Shown: positions 49,660-61,544 of the stretch, in pieces | How the letters are laid out: each line of letters begins with the position of its first letter | Numbering within the stretch: the stretch's first letter is position 1 | Assembly: GCA_003339415.1 (NCBI GenBank) | Contig: PDHQ01000182.1 | Span: forward strand, 1 to 64,000 | Length of the DNA stretch: 64,000 bases | Direction of reading: 5' to 3' | Source: Ophiocordyceps camponoti-saundersi (nom. inval.) | Lineage: Eukaryota > Ascomycota > Sordariomycetes > Hypocreales > Ophiocordycipitaceae | Notes under the pieces: model-generated | The model's input: the letters and a program-made list of their open reading frames with translations, nothing else | The model's database searches: none | Told to the model about the DNA's origin: nothing | Position numbers and translations under genes: made by a program

Positions 49660-52560
49660 ATAATATATAATAGATTTTAGCTATTATCGCGGATACTAAA
49701 AATAATATTTTATTCGTAATATTATATTATTAATTTTTAGTAATAGGTTTCCTTGTTTTATTACCTCTTAAAAGCTTAAATATTCGTTTTTAGAAGCTTA
49801 TTACTATTTTCTTTATTAATATATTTAGTAAAGCGGTATTATTAAATTACTATTCTAATAAGTATCTTCTAATTTATTTAATTATCGCTACCTTTTAATA
49901 TTATAATTTATACTAAGATTATATTTAGATTAAGTAGCTTAATAAAAGTTATTATAACTTTCTTTTTAAGCTTAAATAGGCTTCTTTTTACCTAAATAGG
50001 TAATATTTTCCTTAGCGAGGCTTCTTTTATAATACTTTTAGCTAAAATAGTCTTTTATAAACTAAGTTAGGTATATTATTTACTTAAAATAATAATAACG
50101 GCGACTTTATAGCGTTTACTATAGCTAAGCAGATCTTAAATAAAATCTCTTATAAAGAATATTAATTATTATTGTAAAAAACGCGTAATTTAGTATAATA
50201 AGCGTATAACTTATTAAGGCACGTAAGTTATCTAGATATTTAGCTATATTATACTCTAGCTAAGTAAGCTAATAGTGCCCCTTTTATACTAGTCTAATAT
50301 AGCTAATATATAAACCTAACTAGGCTTAAGCTTTAAGTAAGTTATAGCTTAAACTGCAGGGTGTGTTATATAATAATAATACTTTAGAAATGCTAGGAAA
50401 TATACTTTTGCTAGCGTTACTACCTTTTGCCGCTATAAAAAAATACCTAAAGTACTTATAGAAAGTCCCGAAAGTATTACGAAATGCTAAAGCTTCCGCG
50501 CTTCCTAGCTACCTACCCTATATACCGAATTTCTTACGTTCTAGTAGTCGAAAGTATAGTCTTTTTTCTTTTTATTTCTCTATAGGAAATTATTAGTAAA
50601 AAAACAAGAAATTTTTTTTTAAAATTCTATAATATATCTTAGCTAATATTATACTTAATAAGATTTTTAATATATTTTTATTTAGCTTCTAATAGTAATA
50701 ATATTTAATATAATTTTTTTTAATTATTTTATAATTAAAAAAATATATTATTTTAAGACTTTCCTAATTAAAAAATATTCGTAGCTTATTAAGCTATTTA
50801 TCTATTTTTTAAAGTTTTTACCTTAATTATTTTATTTTTATTTAAACTTATATTAAATCTTTCCTTTAATAGTTTTACTATATACTTAAGAAAATAAGCC
50901 TTTTTAATTATTTTAAGTACTTTATAATTATCCGTTTTTTATAAAAGTTTATATATAGATTATTTAAAAGGTTATAAGTTAGGAAAAAGTGGACCTATTT
51001 ATTTTAAGTAAGTGGGGCGTTTTTTTTACTTATTTCTAGGAAGGAAGAGTATAAAACCCCACATTAGCCTACAATACTTTAGAAATACTAGGAAATATAC
51101 TTTTACTAATATTATAGCCTATAGCTATTACTATAGCTATAGCTATAATTATAATTATAAATATAATTTAAAATAATTATTACTAGCTTTTATTATTTTA
51201 TATTAAATATAATATAGTTACTATTTAGCGTTATAAAATTCTTATTATTAGATTATTTATTAATAAAACTATTTTAAATAAGATTAGAAATCTTTTTATA
51301 AAAAGGTAGCGCGGTCGCGTTATAAGCGCTTATAGCACTCTTAATAGCGGCGGGAGCTTCCTTAGCGGCGGGGGTAAGAGAAATATTAAGTATAATAAAT
51401 TTATTAATTTTTAACTCTAACTTAAACTTAATAAATACTAGGGCGGTAAAGGTTTTTAGTAATAAGTAAGGGAGTAATAAAGATAAGGGGGTAATTACGA
51501 GGCGAGGGAGTCCCTTATAATATTACTTTATTCTTAGCTATATAGCGGATATAGTATAACTTATTTATTACTTAGTTATAGAAGTTAATTAATTATATAT
51601 AAAAGATATACTATTTTTAAGTTTAAGCTATAATAGCTATAATAAGTTAGTTAATATTAGTTAAATTTTTAGTTATTTTAATAATAATATTTTTATTAAA
51701 AGTAAGAGGCTATAAGCCTTAAAGCGGTATATAGCTAATAGCTACTTAAATAACTTAATTAGCTTAAAAGCTATTATAATATATAATAGCGTAAGTTTCT
51801 TTAACGCGGTTAATAGTATTTTTTTATTATATTTATTAATATAAAACTTACTTTAAACTTAATATAATTTTAATTTTAACTTACTAATTAAAAATTATAA
51901 TTAACGCTTAGCTTATAAGCTATTTTAATAATAATATAAATAGCCTTAGCTATAATAAAATTAATAATTAGTTTATACTTAATATAATTATTAATATATT
52001 TTATATAAGATATACTAAGCTAATTTACTCTAACTATTAATAAATATAAATATATATTAAAACTAAATACTTACTTTACTATATTTAGTAAATATTTTTA
52101 AAACTTATAAGTATATTAATATAACTAGTATAAAATATATCTTAAAAGTAATTTTATTTAGTAAATATTTTACTTTTAGTATAAGTTAGCTATAAACTAT
52201 ATATATATTTATAAGAATTACTTATATAATTAATTATATTAAAATTACTAATTTAATAATAGTTTATTTATGCTAATAAAAGTAACCCCCCCCTTTCTTT
52301 TTTATATTTTTAAGCTTTAAGTTACTAATTTATAAGAAAAATTTCCTAATTAAGAAAGCTTCCTAATTAGGAAGGCTTATTAGAGAAATATATACCTAAG
52401 TATATATTATATATATAAAAGGTATATAGCTATATACTAAGGGGTTGAAAAATATATATTAAGGCCTTAAAGGGATATATATTAATATATATAAGTAATA
52501 TATACCGCTACTCTTTTTATCTTTCCTTATCTTATCCTTTGTTCCTTATTTGTCCTTATA
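49660..52560. other. AT-rich decayed sequence with a 45-bp direct repeat
   Basis: No gene. A 45-bp direct repeat occurs at 50378-50422 and 51073-51117 (starting AATACTTTAGAAAT). Its two copies differ mostly by RIP-type changes, the right one being the more mutated. Sequence around 50340-50560 keeps CpA and TpG. A TATA-like GAGTATAAAACCCC lies near 51048-51061. (GCGG)-rich patches occur near 51340-51370. Family unknown. Confidence 0.5.
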
Positions 52561-52599
52561 TTATATAATATTACTATAGCTAATAGCTACTTCTTTTAT

Positions 52600-52740
52600 A
52601 CGCGTTACGTATCTTACCTAGCCCTAAGCTAGCCGTGGTCTTACCGCGCTATAAGGGGTTTTACCTCTTATAAGAAGGTTTTTCCCGCCTAACTTATTAC
52701 TAAGGTTCTAGCAGCTTCTATAGCTATTAGTATAAAAAAA
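52600..52740 (+). repeat. Direct repeat, left copy (~115 bp)
   Basis: This resembles 54640-54775. Shared landmarks in order are GGGGTTTTACCTC, GGTTTTTCC, CCTAACT and AAGGTTCTAGCAGCTT. The repeats lie about 2.04 kb apart in the same orientation, as LTR remnants would, but the pairing was not extended to full LTRs. Confidence 0.6.
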
Positions 52741-54635
52741 TAATAGTAAGATAATTAGATATAAAAGCTTATAAGCTTTTTTCGAAAATAATAAACTTAG
52801 TTAAATAAGTATATTTTATTTAAAACTATAAACTCCTTACTATAATATAAAGCTTTAAGTATTTTTACCCGGAATTACTTAGTTAAAAATTTAATATAGT
52901 TATAAACTATAAGGCCTTAGTTTATTTTATAATAAAAAGATTACTTTTTATTTACTAAGTTTAATAATCCGATTTCCTTATTTAGTTTAATATTTATTTC
53001 TTGTACTAACTTAGATAACTAAATATAGCTACTAACGCCTTTTTATCTAAAATAGCTAAGCTCCTAATTATAAAAGCTTATAAGAAGAAAGAAAAGATAT
53101 TTATAATAATTCCCTTAAAAAGCTTTAAATTTAAAGGTTTAACCTTAACTTTTATAATTACTTTAATTTACTTAGTAAAAAACTATATCTTATTAGAGAT
53201 AAAGTTAATATAATTAATTTAAGAAGAAAACGGACGCTAGAATTTTAAATTTTACGGGGATCTCCTTATAATATTTAAGAAAGATAACTAAGAGCGATTT
53301 TTCCTTTATATTACCTTAATTTAAAATATATATAAGCTAGCTATTTTTACTTATAAGGGATAGAATAAAATTATCTAAATACTTTAATAAAGCTACTATT
53401 AGCTTAGGATAAAGTAAGATATTCGCTTATATATTTATAACTATTATAAATATTAGAAAAATAAAATATTATAAGATAAAACTTTAAGTTTACTATACCT
53501 TTTACTAGTTCCGACTTTTATATAGAAGTATATAACTTATAATAAAAAAGTAATATTAAAAGACTGCTTTAAATATAACTATATTTAAACCTTTATCTAT
53601 AAGCTAAGCTAAATTATTATTATATTATTAAGTAAGAAAAATAATATAGTAAGAGTGCTTATAAGATACTATTTTTAATACTTTTATTATCTTTTTAATA
53701 TATTAAATATATAAATTATTAATAATACTAGCTAATTTATTTTAAAATTTCTTAGTAAAATTAATTAGTTAACTAATATTAAATATTATAATAATAATAC
53801 CTTATATTTATAAATATAATAAAGCGTAAAAGTAACTAATTAATACTTAAATTAAAAGCTATAATTTTATATAAATAAGCGTTAGGATAATTAAAGTACT
53901 TTCCTTCTTACTTTAAACTTTGTATATAACTCCTTTTAATATATATTAATTAATATAACGCTACTTATAATAGCCCTTAAAAATATATAAAATTCCCTCT
54001 TAGTCCCTAGCTTTTAAAATACCTTAAACGTTTTAAGCTTTATTATTATAGCTTATAAACTTATTACTTAAATATAAAAAATATTATAATAAGCTTAAAT
54101 TACTATAAATAAAATATATAGTAAGTAAAAAATATAAAGTATTAAAAGATATTACTTATTATATACTAGCTTTTATAAGGATTTCCTCTAAATATTTCCT
54201 AAAGATTTCCGAGGATTTTTAATTATATTTATATAACCTTAGAAACCTTACCGTAAAATTATCTAGAGAGGACCTTAGAGGAAATTACTAGGAAATATAA
54301 CCGCTTTTTTATTAGATTTTACTATACCCTCTCCTATATCTATTAATATATACCCTTATATATTTTACTAAAATTTCGCTTATAAGAGTTTCTCTCTCTT
54401 TTCCTTCTTTTTTTTAGCTTAGAATTTTTATTTATAATACTAATATTATTATTTACTTAATATATTTCTAAGCTGTAATATTACGCTAAAAAAGCTAAGC
54501 TTTTAATATAACTTAATATATATATATATATAAATATAAAGTTTTTATTTTAGTTTTTCTTATTTCTTATATAATATATACTTAAGTATATATACTTTTA
54601 AGGGCTACTAAAGTAATTTAATATATAAATATATA
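52741..54635. other. AT-rich RIP-mutated sequence between the two direct repeats
   Basis: About 1.9 kb with no intact frame and almost no CpA or TpG. It could be the interior of an LTR-type element bounded by the repeats at 52600 and 54640. Confidence 0.5.
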
Positions 54636-54639
54636 CGCG

Positions 54640-54775
54640 TAGAGCGCTTAGCCTGGCCCCGAACCGGACGCGGTTTCACAGCATAGCGGGGGGTTTTACC
54701 TCCTTAGAGGGTTTTTCCTACCTAACTCACCGTCAAGGTTCTAGCAGCTTATATAGCCTCTAGAGTATTATAATA
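54640..54775 (+). repeat. Direct repeat, right copy (~115 bp), little RIP
   Basis: The right partner of 52600-52740. It still has CpA and TpG steps (for example TTTCACAGCATAGCGG) and a higher GC content. It ends about 165 bp before the gene's stop codon. Confidence 0.6.
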
Positions 54776-54831
54776 ATAATAATAAAAATATAAATATATA
54801 AATATTTTTACTTTATCTTATACTTTATTAT

Positions 54832-54850
54832 ATATATATATATATATAAA
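54832..54850. repeat. (TA)n microsatellite near the gene's 3' end
   Basis: A TA dinucleotide run lies about 90 bp beyond the stop codon. It is close to the point where AT-rich sequence gives way to balanced sequence. Confidence 0.8.
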
Positions 54851-54939
54851 TTGCTCTCCTTATTCTTTATTCCGCGTTAACTTCCGATTCTGATAGAATC
54901 CCTGTAAGATTCTAAATAGTAATATATTGATTCAAGTAA

Positions 54940-57900
54940 TTAGTAGCTATCTCGTGGCAACGTTCGCAATCCCCGCCCCCTTGCCCGTCCCCTGAAACCC
55001 CTTCGACCTCTCGTGCTTCCGCGGCCTCGAGGCGCTCCCAAGCTTAGTCGTTTAGAAGGAATATCGTCGTCGTCCGTCGAACTTGACGACACCTGCAATC
55101 CCATGTCCTTGTCTGAATCGACATCCGCCAATCTTACTATCGTTGGCTCTCTTTTTGACGTTATGTCGTTCTCGGCGATGAAACTAGTATCATCAACTTG
55201 CATTTCTGAGGCAAATTCCGAGCGGGGGCAATCAACATTTGTAGCATTGAGGATGGGAGATCGTGTTTTGTCGACAATTTGCAGCGTTCTGCTAGACGGT
55301 ACCTTCGCCACGGCCTCGTCGTCCTCTTGCGGTGACGATTCTTCTGCTTCAAGCGTTGAAAGGCCATTCCTCAGTTTGCGCCTCCTAATCTTGTACTTTC
55401 TCCCTCTCAATGCCATCCGCTCGGCCAAAGACATAAATGTTGGGCTGGCAAGTTCATCCTCCTCTCCTGTGGGTGTGTTGCTCCGTCGAATTTCCGATAT
55501 TCTTTGGCGACCTCTGCCTGGCCTTGACTGCAGGGGCGTGTCGTGGGGGACACGGGATTTTCGCTGAGCGTCCATTCGGAATAGCCCATTGGGACCATTC
55601 AATTGTGATACGTCTTCATCAGCCATGGCTTCCGTAATCGTCGTGACTCCGCGTCGCCTGATTCGTCCAAGTGAGATATCTTCAGGTGACGATTGATTCA
55701 TCGTTCGTCCAGTCATGTCCCTTGATAATTGTGTCTGTAATTTGTCTGTCCCTCTCTTGTTCCCGGCTAGCGTCTCGCCTTCACCTCCTACTGAGGCAGT
55801 AGAATTCGTAGATTTCCTGGGCCGGCCCCTGCCTCGTTTGCCCGTCATCTTCTCACCCGGTGTCGCGCTCTGAGCAGGCGTCGAAATTTGTTTTTCTCTT
55901 GCTGTAGTGGCCACAGACATGCGTCGGGGCGGTCTACCTCTTCGGTTCTTGACTTTGACCGGGGTCGCGCCCTCTCCCGGTGCCTGGGATATTACAGATT
56001 TTCTACGGGATGCAGGGCAATGTGACGTCTCGATGCCCTCCTTCGCAGTATCATCCACGGTATCGTCAGGCACAGCGGACGTTTGCGTCTCCTTCCCAGA
56101 AAGGCTGCGATGCCCCTGTTCAACATCTTCGAATTCTTCCATGTCGGCATCCTCCAATTCCACGTACGATGCCAAGGGCTTCGCATGCCGTAGTGTGGGC
56201 TCATTCGCGTCGAAACGGGGCGCTGTCTGGCGCCTTTGAATGGATGCTTCTGGCTTGCGCAGGAGCGTTTCGGATGGCCGACGTGACTGAGCATCAAGAT
56301 CCTCGATAGATGTTGTACGATCTGCCCTTTGCCGATCGCGGACTTCGAAAAGAGCGGGATCCATGCTTTCGAGCATATCTGGGAGTTGAGGGAAACGAGG
56401 TCTCTTGTGGTGACTTCTACTAAGGACGAAGTCCGGATCCTCGTTCTCACGTCTGGCCCTTCTCTTCGCTGCGCGGATAGATTTCTTCACGAAGTCGGAC
56501 ACGCCAGCCTCAGGTAGGTCAACCGCGTCCGCCGAGGGAACTTGGTATGGGTCGAACAGAATTTTGTCCGGGGTGTCGTCCTGTTCATAGTAGCCCATGC
56601 CAATTCTCTGACGGATAAACACAGCGGGATCAGGATACGTGAGACCGTTGGGTATATCCCCATCCATGTCAACCGGAGTCGCATTGTCCAGTAAAATAGT
56701 CGCCTTGTGATCGACAGAATCGGCCTTTTCGCGCCCGTCTTCTCCACCCATTGACGAGCTGGTTCCTTCGAATGCCACGTTGTGATCACCATAGCCTATC
56801 GTCTGCTGCCTCTCGAAAACGTTGACCTCGGCCGAGGTTGCGGCTTCAGCATCGTGCGGCATGGCTTGCTCGGCCTCGTGCGTTTGATTCTGAGCCTTGG
56901 CGTTATTGGCTTGTTCCCGCAAGCGCTGCATCCGTCGGCTGTCTTTACTTCGGCTCTCCTCTCCTACGGCCTTGAGCCAAGAAAGATTGTGCACTCGAAA
57001 GTCGACCAGAGCCTCCACACTCCTATCATCAGCGATTGGCCGCGTGTCATGCCCCAGGAGCGTGTTCTTAGGGGTGTAAGCATTCGTATTGCCAGAACGG
57101 CGACAACTACCGCAACTGCAGATGCCCAGGCATTTGGGGCATTGCCAATATTCGTCTTCCAGGACTCTCTGCGGCATCAAGTCAAAGGCACGGTAGAGTA
57201 CACCATAACAATATGCCTCAGTACAGTTAGGGTTAGAGCATTCGTGAACCCGATAGCTGTAGTCCTTGTGGCAGCAAACGTGGCATCTGCGAATATCGCC
57301 CTTCTTCTTCTTCCGTTTGGGCTTTTTCCTGGCCTTGTCATCGCCTTCACCAGGCTCAGAGTCGCTGGGAGATTTGATGTGTTCTTCCTGCTTCGTAATG
57401 TCTTTCCAAGGTCGCCTCCTCAAAGCCTCTTGGCAAATTTGTGCCACAGATTTCTTTCCTGACTTGAGGCGGGCGACCTCGAACGATTGCGGAGAAGCCT
57501 GCATATCGACATAGCCGTCATTACTTATCACTGTGCCGCGCCATGTTTCAAACCTGTCAACAAGTCCCGGCCACGGCCATTGCTCACACCACTGAAGTCC
57601 GGAGAGGCATGCGCAGGATCGTCCCATCGCATAGCACTCCATACATACGTCGTACGCGTCTTCGTCTCCGTTCTCAAGCGTTCGAATACAATTTTTGCAA
57701 GTTAGAAACCGATTGAAGATGTTCGATCTGCAATAAGAGCAGGTAACACAGGAATCGAAAGGGAGGTAATCGACTTCTTTCTCTTTATAAGCAAAAGCCT
57801 CATCCATCAGAATTTCGGAAAAGAGAATGAAAAGTCGCTTGAAGTCAACGGCCAGCTGCCTCGCGCGCATGGACTTTCTGGCAATTTCGTGGCCGATTCC

Positions 57901-59105
57901 CATTAAACTCATGCGAGTCATTTCGGCATTCTTCTCTAGTTGCTGCAGTTCGTTAAAATACTTTTGCAATGTAAAGTAGACGATGGCTTTGTTCTTGTAT
58001 TGTTCATCTCGGCATACGAGCCTCGCTTTAGGAAGCGCCTCGTGCAACGCCAAATCGAGCGTTTCAACGGTCGTGCGATTCCATGCCACCTTCATGGTCC
58101 GTGTACCCCTATTCCACACTTGATGAGCAGCTAAAGGTGGAATCAGAATAAAGTCTCCGGCGCGTTGTTCAACAATGTAGACGTCAAATGGTGCCTTTTT
58201 CCAAGCATTCACTTGAGCGAAGTGCTTTTCGATCTCGATGTCATGGCCAAGCATCGATAAAAAGTATTCGCGAACAACTTCACGATCTTTGCTCTCCGTC
58301 ATGAACCAGATGGAGCTGCCGGGCTTCTCACCGTCACTGTCACCCGAAGTCTCTACCATGATATTTTGACCCAGCGATGCACACATTTCGCGGTGAGCGG
58401 GTGTATACGTGCCCTCATGGCCAATGTAGCACATGAGGTTCTCGGCGCGCATCGTCTCTGGAAGGCTTGACATGAGATCTCCTGCTGGTGCCGCTGCGGC
58501 TCCGCGGCGGAAATCGTCTTCTTCCGGGCGCCGACCGCCAGTGCCGGTAGCGTTGACGTTCTCGTTCAGGTAGAACAAACCAGGATGAATAACTCTTTGC
58601 AGCGCATCGCGCCATTCTAGCGGACAGTCGATATCTTTGAGGTAGAGCCGCTGCCGGCGATCATCTCGGTAGGTATGCGGTGTCCACTGATTAGCGAGCT
58701 GTCTCATAGAGCGAAGATAATGGCCCGTCGTCATAGGAATGTCAGTTGCAGCCGGTATGTCCCTGACATTCTCGCCTGTTGGATAGTAAGTACGTTGTGG
58801 AGAGTTTCTGAAGTAGACTCCCAGGGGAACGAACGTTTTTTGTCATATGTCTTCTCAAGCCAGTCGGCATTAAAAAGCCACTTTGGCAGTACAGCATCCC
58901 AGCCGTCAATAACCAGAGGCTTCCCACCCGCAATGACGTGTATCTGAACGAGCTTCTCAAACTCTTGCGGGCCTAAATTGCGGATCTGCGACCTTGATAC
59001 TCGTTGGACCCATCTGAAGTTCGGCGTTCGATCAACTAAGGCGCGAACATCGATATCGGGAGGAAGCGGGTCAAACTTGGCTTGCGGATGAAGGGCAGTT
59101 GGCAT
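54940..59105 (-). CDS. JmjC-domain chromatin protein with 4CXXC_R1 zinc module and AT-hooks
   Basis: Two exons, 59105-58835 and 58775-54940, joined across a 59-nt intron, encode 1368 residues. The JmjC fold spans roughly residues 185-330. The Fe(II) ligands fit HxE (H218, E220 in TPAHREMC) and H308 (PPLAAHQVWNRG). K319 (MKVAWNR) is a likely 2-oxoglutarate contact. A first cysteine cluster follows at about 433-487 and a zf-4CXXC_R1-type module at about 588-649 (CHVCC...WQCPKCLGICSCGSC), preceded by a basic nuclear signal (KKPKRKKKK). The long acidic and serine-rich tail carries AT-hook motifs RRGRPPRR (about 1035) and RGRGRPRK (about 1071), then an RG-rich end. The family includes histone lysine demethylases, and the JmjC plus 4CXXC_R1 pairing occurs in fungal chromatin regulators. 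The exact substrate cannot be told. Adenine at -3 supports the start. Base use is normal, unlike all of its surroundings. Confidence 0.95.
58776..58834 (-). other. 59-nt spliceosomal intron, phase 1
   Basis: On the minus strand the donor is GTTCGT and the acceptor CCAACAG, with a branch-like CTTAC 16-20 nt before the acceptor. Splicing joins ...TYDKK to RENVRDIP and keeps the frame into MTTGHYLRSM. Without it, exon 1 would run to a stop at 58731. ENVRDIP is the sequence expected at this place in the family, so the join is well supported. Confidence 0.9.
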
Positions 59106-59316
59106 TGTGGTGAAGAGGCATGCGAAGTACGATAGAGAGGTTTTGTTTTGAAGCTGATTGTGCGGCTCGTAAATGTATAGACGTAAATGTATATAAATAT
59201 ATTTAACGCCACATGAGAGACCCGGGGCGGAGCGCGCAGACCTTCGCCTCCCTAGGGCCCGAGTACTATGTTAAGCTAACTAACAGGTCCGACCTTAGCC
59301 GACTAAGAGCCCACTT
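59106..59316 (-). promoter_or_regulatory. Upstream region of the JmjC gene, ending at the RIP boundary
   Basis: About 210 bp of non-RIP sequence lies upstream of the start codon. An AT-rich core (TGTATATAAATATATTTAACG near 59188-59208, TATA-like) lies about 85-100 bp before the ATG. Beyond it is a GC-rich block with CCCGGGGCGGAGCGCGC. At about 59317 the sequence turns abruptly into AT-rich RIP-mutated DNA, so the promoter is probably confined to this stretch. Function is inferred from position. Confidence 0.55.
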
Positions 59317-59589
59317 TTAAATTATATAATATAACTACTATATATAAGTATAGTATATAATAAAATAAAAGTAAGGACTTTACTTACTTATATATATTAT
59401 TTTAATAAATATTAAAATATTTTAATAAATTATTTATATTATAAAATATAGAAAACTTTTAAATAATAATTAATATTAAAATTATAATAATATATTTAAA
59501 AAACTATAGTTTTTTTTTCTTTTTTATAAAAAAATTACTTTAAGTTATATATAATTTAATTAGAAATATTTTTTTAATTTAATTTTATT
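59317..59589. other. AT-rich sequence beyond the gene
   Basis: No gene or repeat recognised. CpA and TpG are nearly absent. Confidence 0.6.
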
Positions 59590-59886
59590 ATTTATTTTAT
59601 ATTTATTTTATATTTATTTTATATTTATTTTATATTTATTTTATATTTATTTTATATTTATTTTCTATTTATTTTCTATTTATTTTCTATTTATTTTCTA
59701 TTTATTTTATATTTATTTTATATTTATTTTCTATTTATTTTCTATTTATTTTCTATTTATTTTCTATTTATTTTCTATTTATTTTATATTTATTTTATAT
59801 TTATTTTATATTTATTTTATATTTATTTTATATTTATTTTATATTTATTTTATATTTATTTTATATTTATTTTCTATTTATTTTCT
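59590..59886. repeat. 11-bp minisatellite, 27 units
   Basis: Tandem units ATTTATTTT(A/C)T with no length change. The variable base runs in blocks: six A, four C, two A, five C, eight A and two C units. It ends in ATTTATTTTT. Confidence 0.93.
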
Positions 59887-60187
59887 ATTTATTTATTTTT
59901 ATAAAAATTTAGCTTTATTAATATAAAATAACTTATAAGGTTTTAAAGTATATATAATATATATATTTAAAGTTATTATTAATATATAACTTACGCTTAG
60001 CTTATATATAGCGCTAACTAACTATATATACTTAGATATTTTCTATACTTATTATATATATAAACTAAACTAAATATTTTAAAATAACTTAGCTATTTTA
60101 GTATAGCTTAAATCTTTTATATATCTTCCTATTTTAAGAAAAAAATATTCCTAGCTATAATATATATATATATAATATAAGTTAAAA
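59887..60187. other. AT-rich sequence
   Basis: RIP-mutated spacer with no feature beyond short TA runs near 60160-60175. Confidence 0.55.
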
Positions 60188-61520
60188 TAACTTACTATAT
60201 ATTATAGCTTAAAAATATACTAAGTAAATAATAATATTAATATTATAAAGAAAAATTCTAAGCTAAGGAGAAAAGAAAGAAAAGAGAGAGAAACTCTTAT
60301 AAGCAAAGTCTTAGTAAAATATATAAAGGCATATACTAATAAATATAGTATTAGTTAGCCTTCGCCGTTACGCAAGCGGGAGTTAATAGTAACTAAAGTT
60401 ACTAAAGGTATATACTTCTAGTTCTTAATAATTATCTATATCTTATCTACTAAGGTAATTCCTAGTCCTACTTATATATAAAATATCCTTACGTATATTC
60501 CCCCTTTTCTCCTTCGTATACGCCCCTTTCTATACTCGATATTAGATCGAATATAACTAGATCTTTTCCCGAAACTAATCTAATATCGATTAGGAGTCTA
60601 TTAGAGCTCCTATCTAAAATACTATAATAAAAAATACTACTAAAACTTACCTTACTTCCTATTGCCCTGCTTTTTTATAATACGTCCTGCGTAATACGCC
60701 CCTTTTTTTATTCCTATATATAGATCCTCCTCCTCCCCCGTGTAGATTGTTATTATGTTCTAGCATTTCCTATATATAGGAAAAAGTATAGTAAAATCCG
60801 GTAAAGAAATAATTATATTTCTTAATAATTTCCCCTAAGGTCTTTTCTAAGTAATTTTATAATAAGGTTTCTAAAATTATATAAATATAGTTAAAAATTT
60901 TTAGAAATTTTTAAAAAATATCTAAAAAAAATCTTTATAAAAGCTAATATATAATATTTTTTTTAATAAAAGCTTAAATATATTTATTTAAGCTAATAAT
61001 ATTTAATATATAGCTATATATTTAAAAAAATTATATTATTATTTTAATAATTATTTTTATAATTATAATTTATAATAATAGCTTTAATTTAGCGTTAAAA
61101 ATTAATAAATAAGCTAATAATGTTAAAAAAAAATTATAAAATTTTTTAAAAACTATAAATATATATTATAAATTTCTAATAAAATATTATATCTTATTTA
61201 AATTATAACTATATTAATAAACTTAGTATTTTAAATTATAATATTATTTTATAATATAAAATTAAAGAATTTAATTTATTTTTTCTTTTAATATATTATT
61301 AATAACTTTTAATTTAATAAAAAGTATTTTTTAGCTAAGTAAAAGATATATAATAGCTTTCTAAAAATAACTAATATAAAATAAGTTTATTATCTAATAA
61401 CTATTTAATAAGTTAAGAATATAGCTATAATTTTATTTTTTAAAAATTATAAAAAAAACTTAATTATTAAATATTAAGTTTTATTATAAATATAATTATT
61501 ATAAAATTTTTATAATTAAG
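60188..61520 (+). repeat. Dispersed AT-rich repeat family, copy 2 (split by a solo LTR)
   Basis: It matches 2861-3750 and the two units to its right by shared landmarks (TTCTAAGCTAAGGAGAAAAG, ACTCTTATAAG, TAAGTTTATTATCTAATAACTATTTAATAAGTT). The solo LTR at 60349-60774 interrupts it. No coding frame. Confidence 0.72.
60349..60774 (-). mobile_element. Solo LTR related to the Copia LTRs
   Basis: The segment starts TATTAGTTAGCC like the 410-bp Copia LTRs and follows them in order: GGAGTTAATAG, CTCGATATTAGAT, GGAGTCTATTAGAGCTCCTA, AAAACTTACCTTACTTCCTATT. It is flanked by the 5-bp duplication TATAG (60344-60348 and 60775-60779). The right portion keeps TG and CA steps (TGTAGATTGT, TCTAGCA) and diverges from the other LTRs, so it is a distinct subfamily. 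The rest of the element is absent, as after LTR-LTR recombination. Confidence 0.82.
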
Positions 61521-61544
61521 TAATACTTAATTATTAATAATAAA

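Noticed and set aside
55013..55567. Other open frames on both strands inside the JmjC gene, including a 226-codon plus-strand frame at 56782-57462
   Set aside because: They overlap the domain-bearing frame, show no domains of their own, and are expected by chance in GC-balanced coding DNA.
54940..58734. Start of the JmjC protein at the ATG at 58734
   Set aside because: Splicing of a 59-nt intron joins it to an upstream exon and restores the conserved ENVRDIP region, so the protein starts at 59105.
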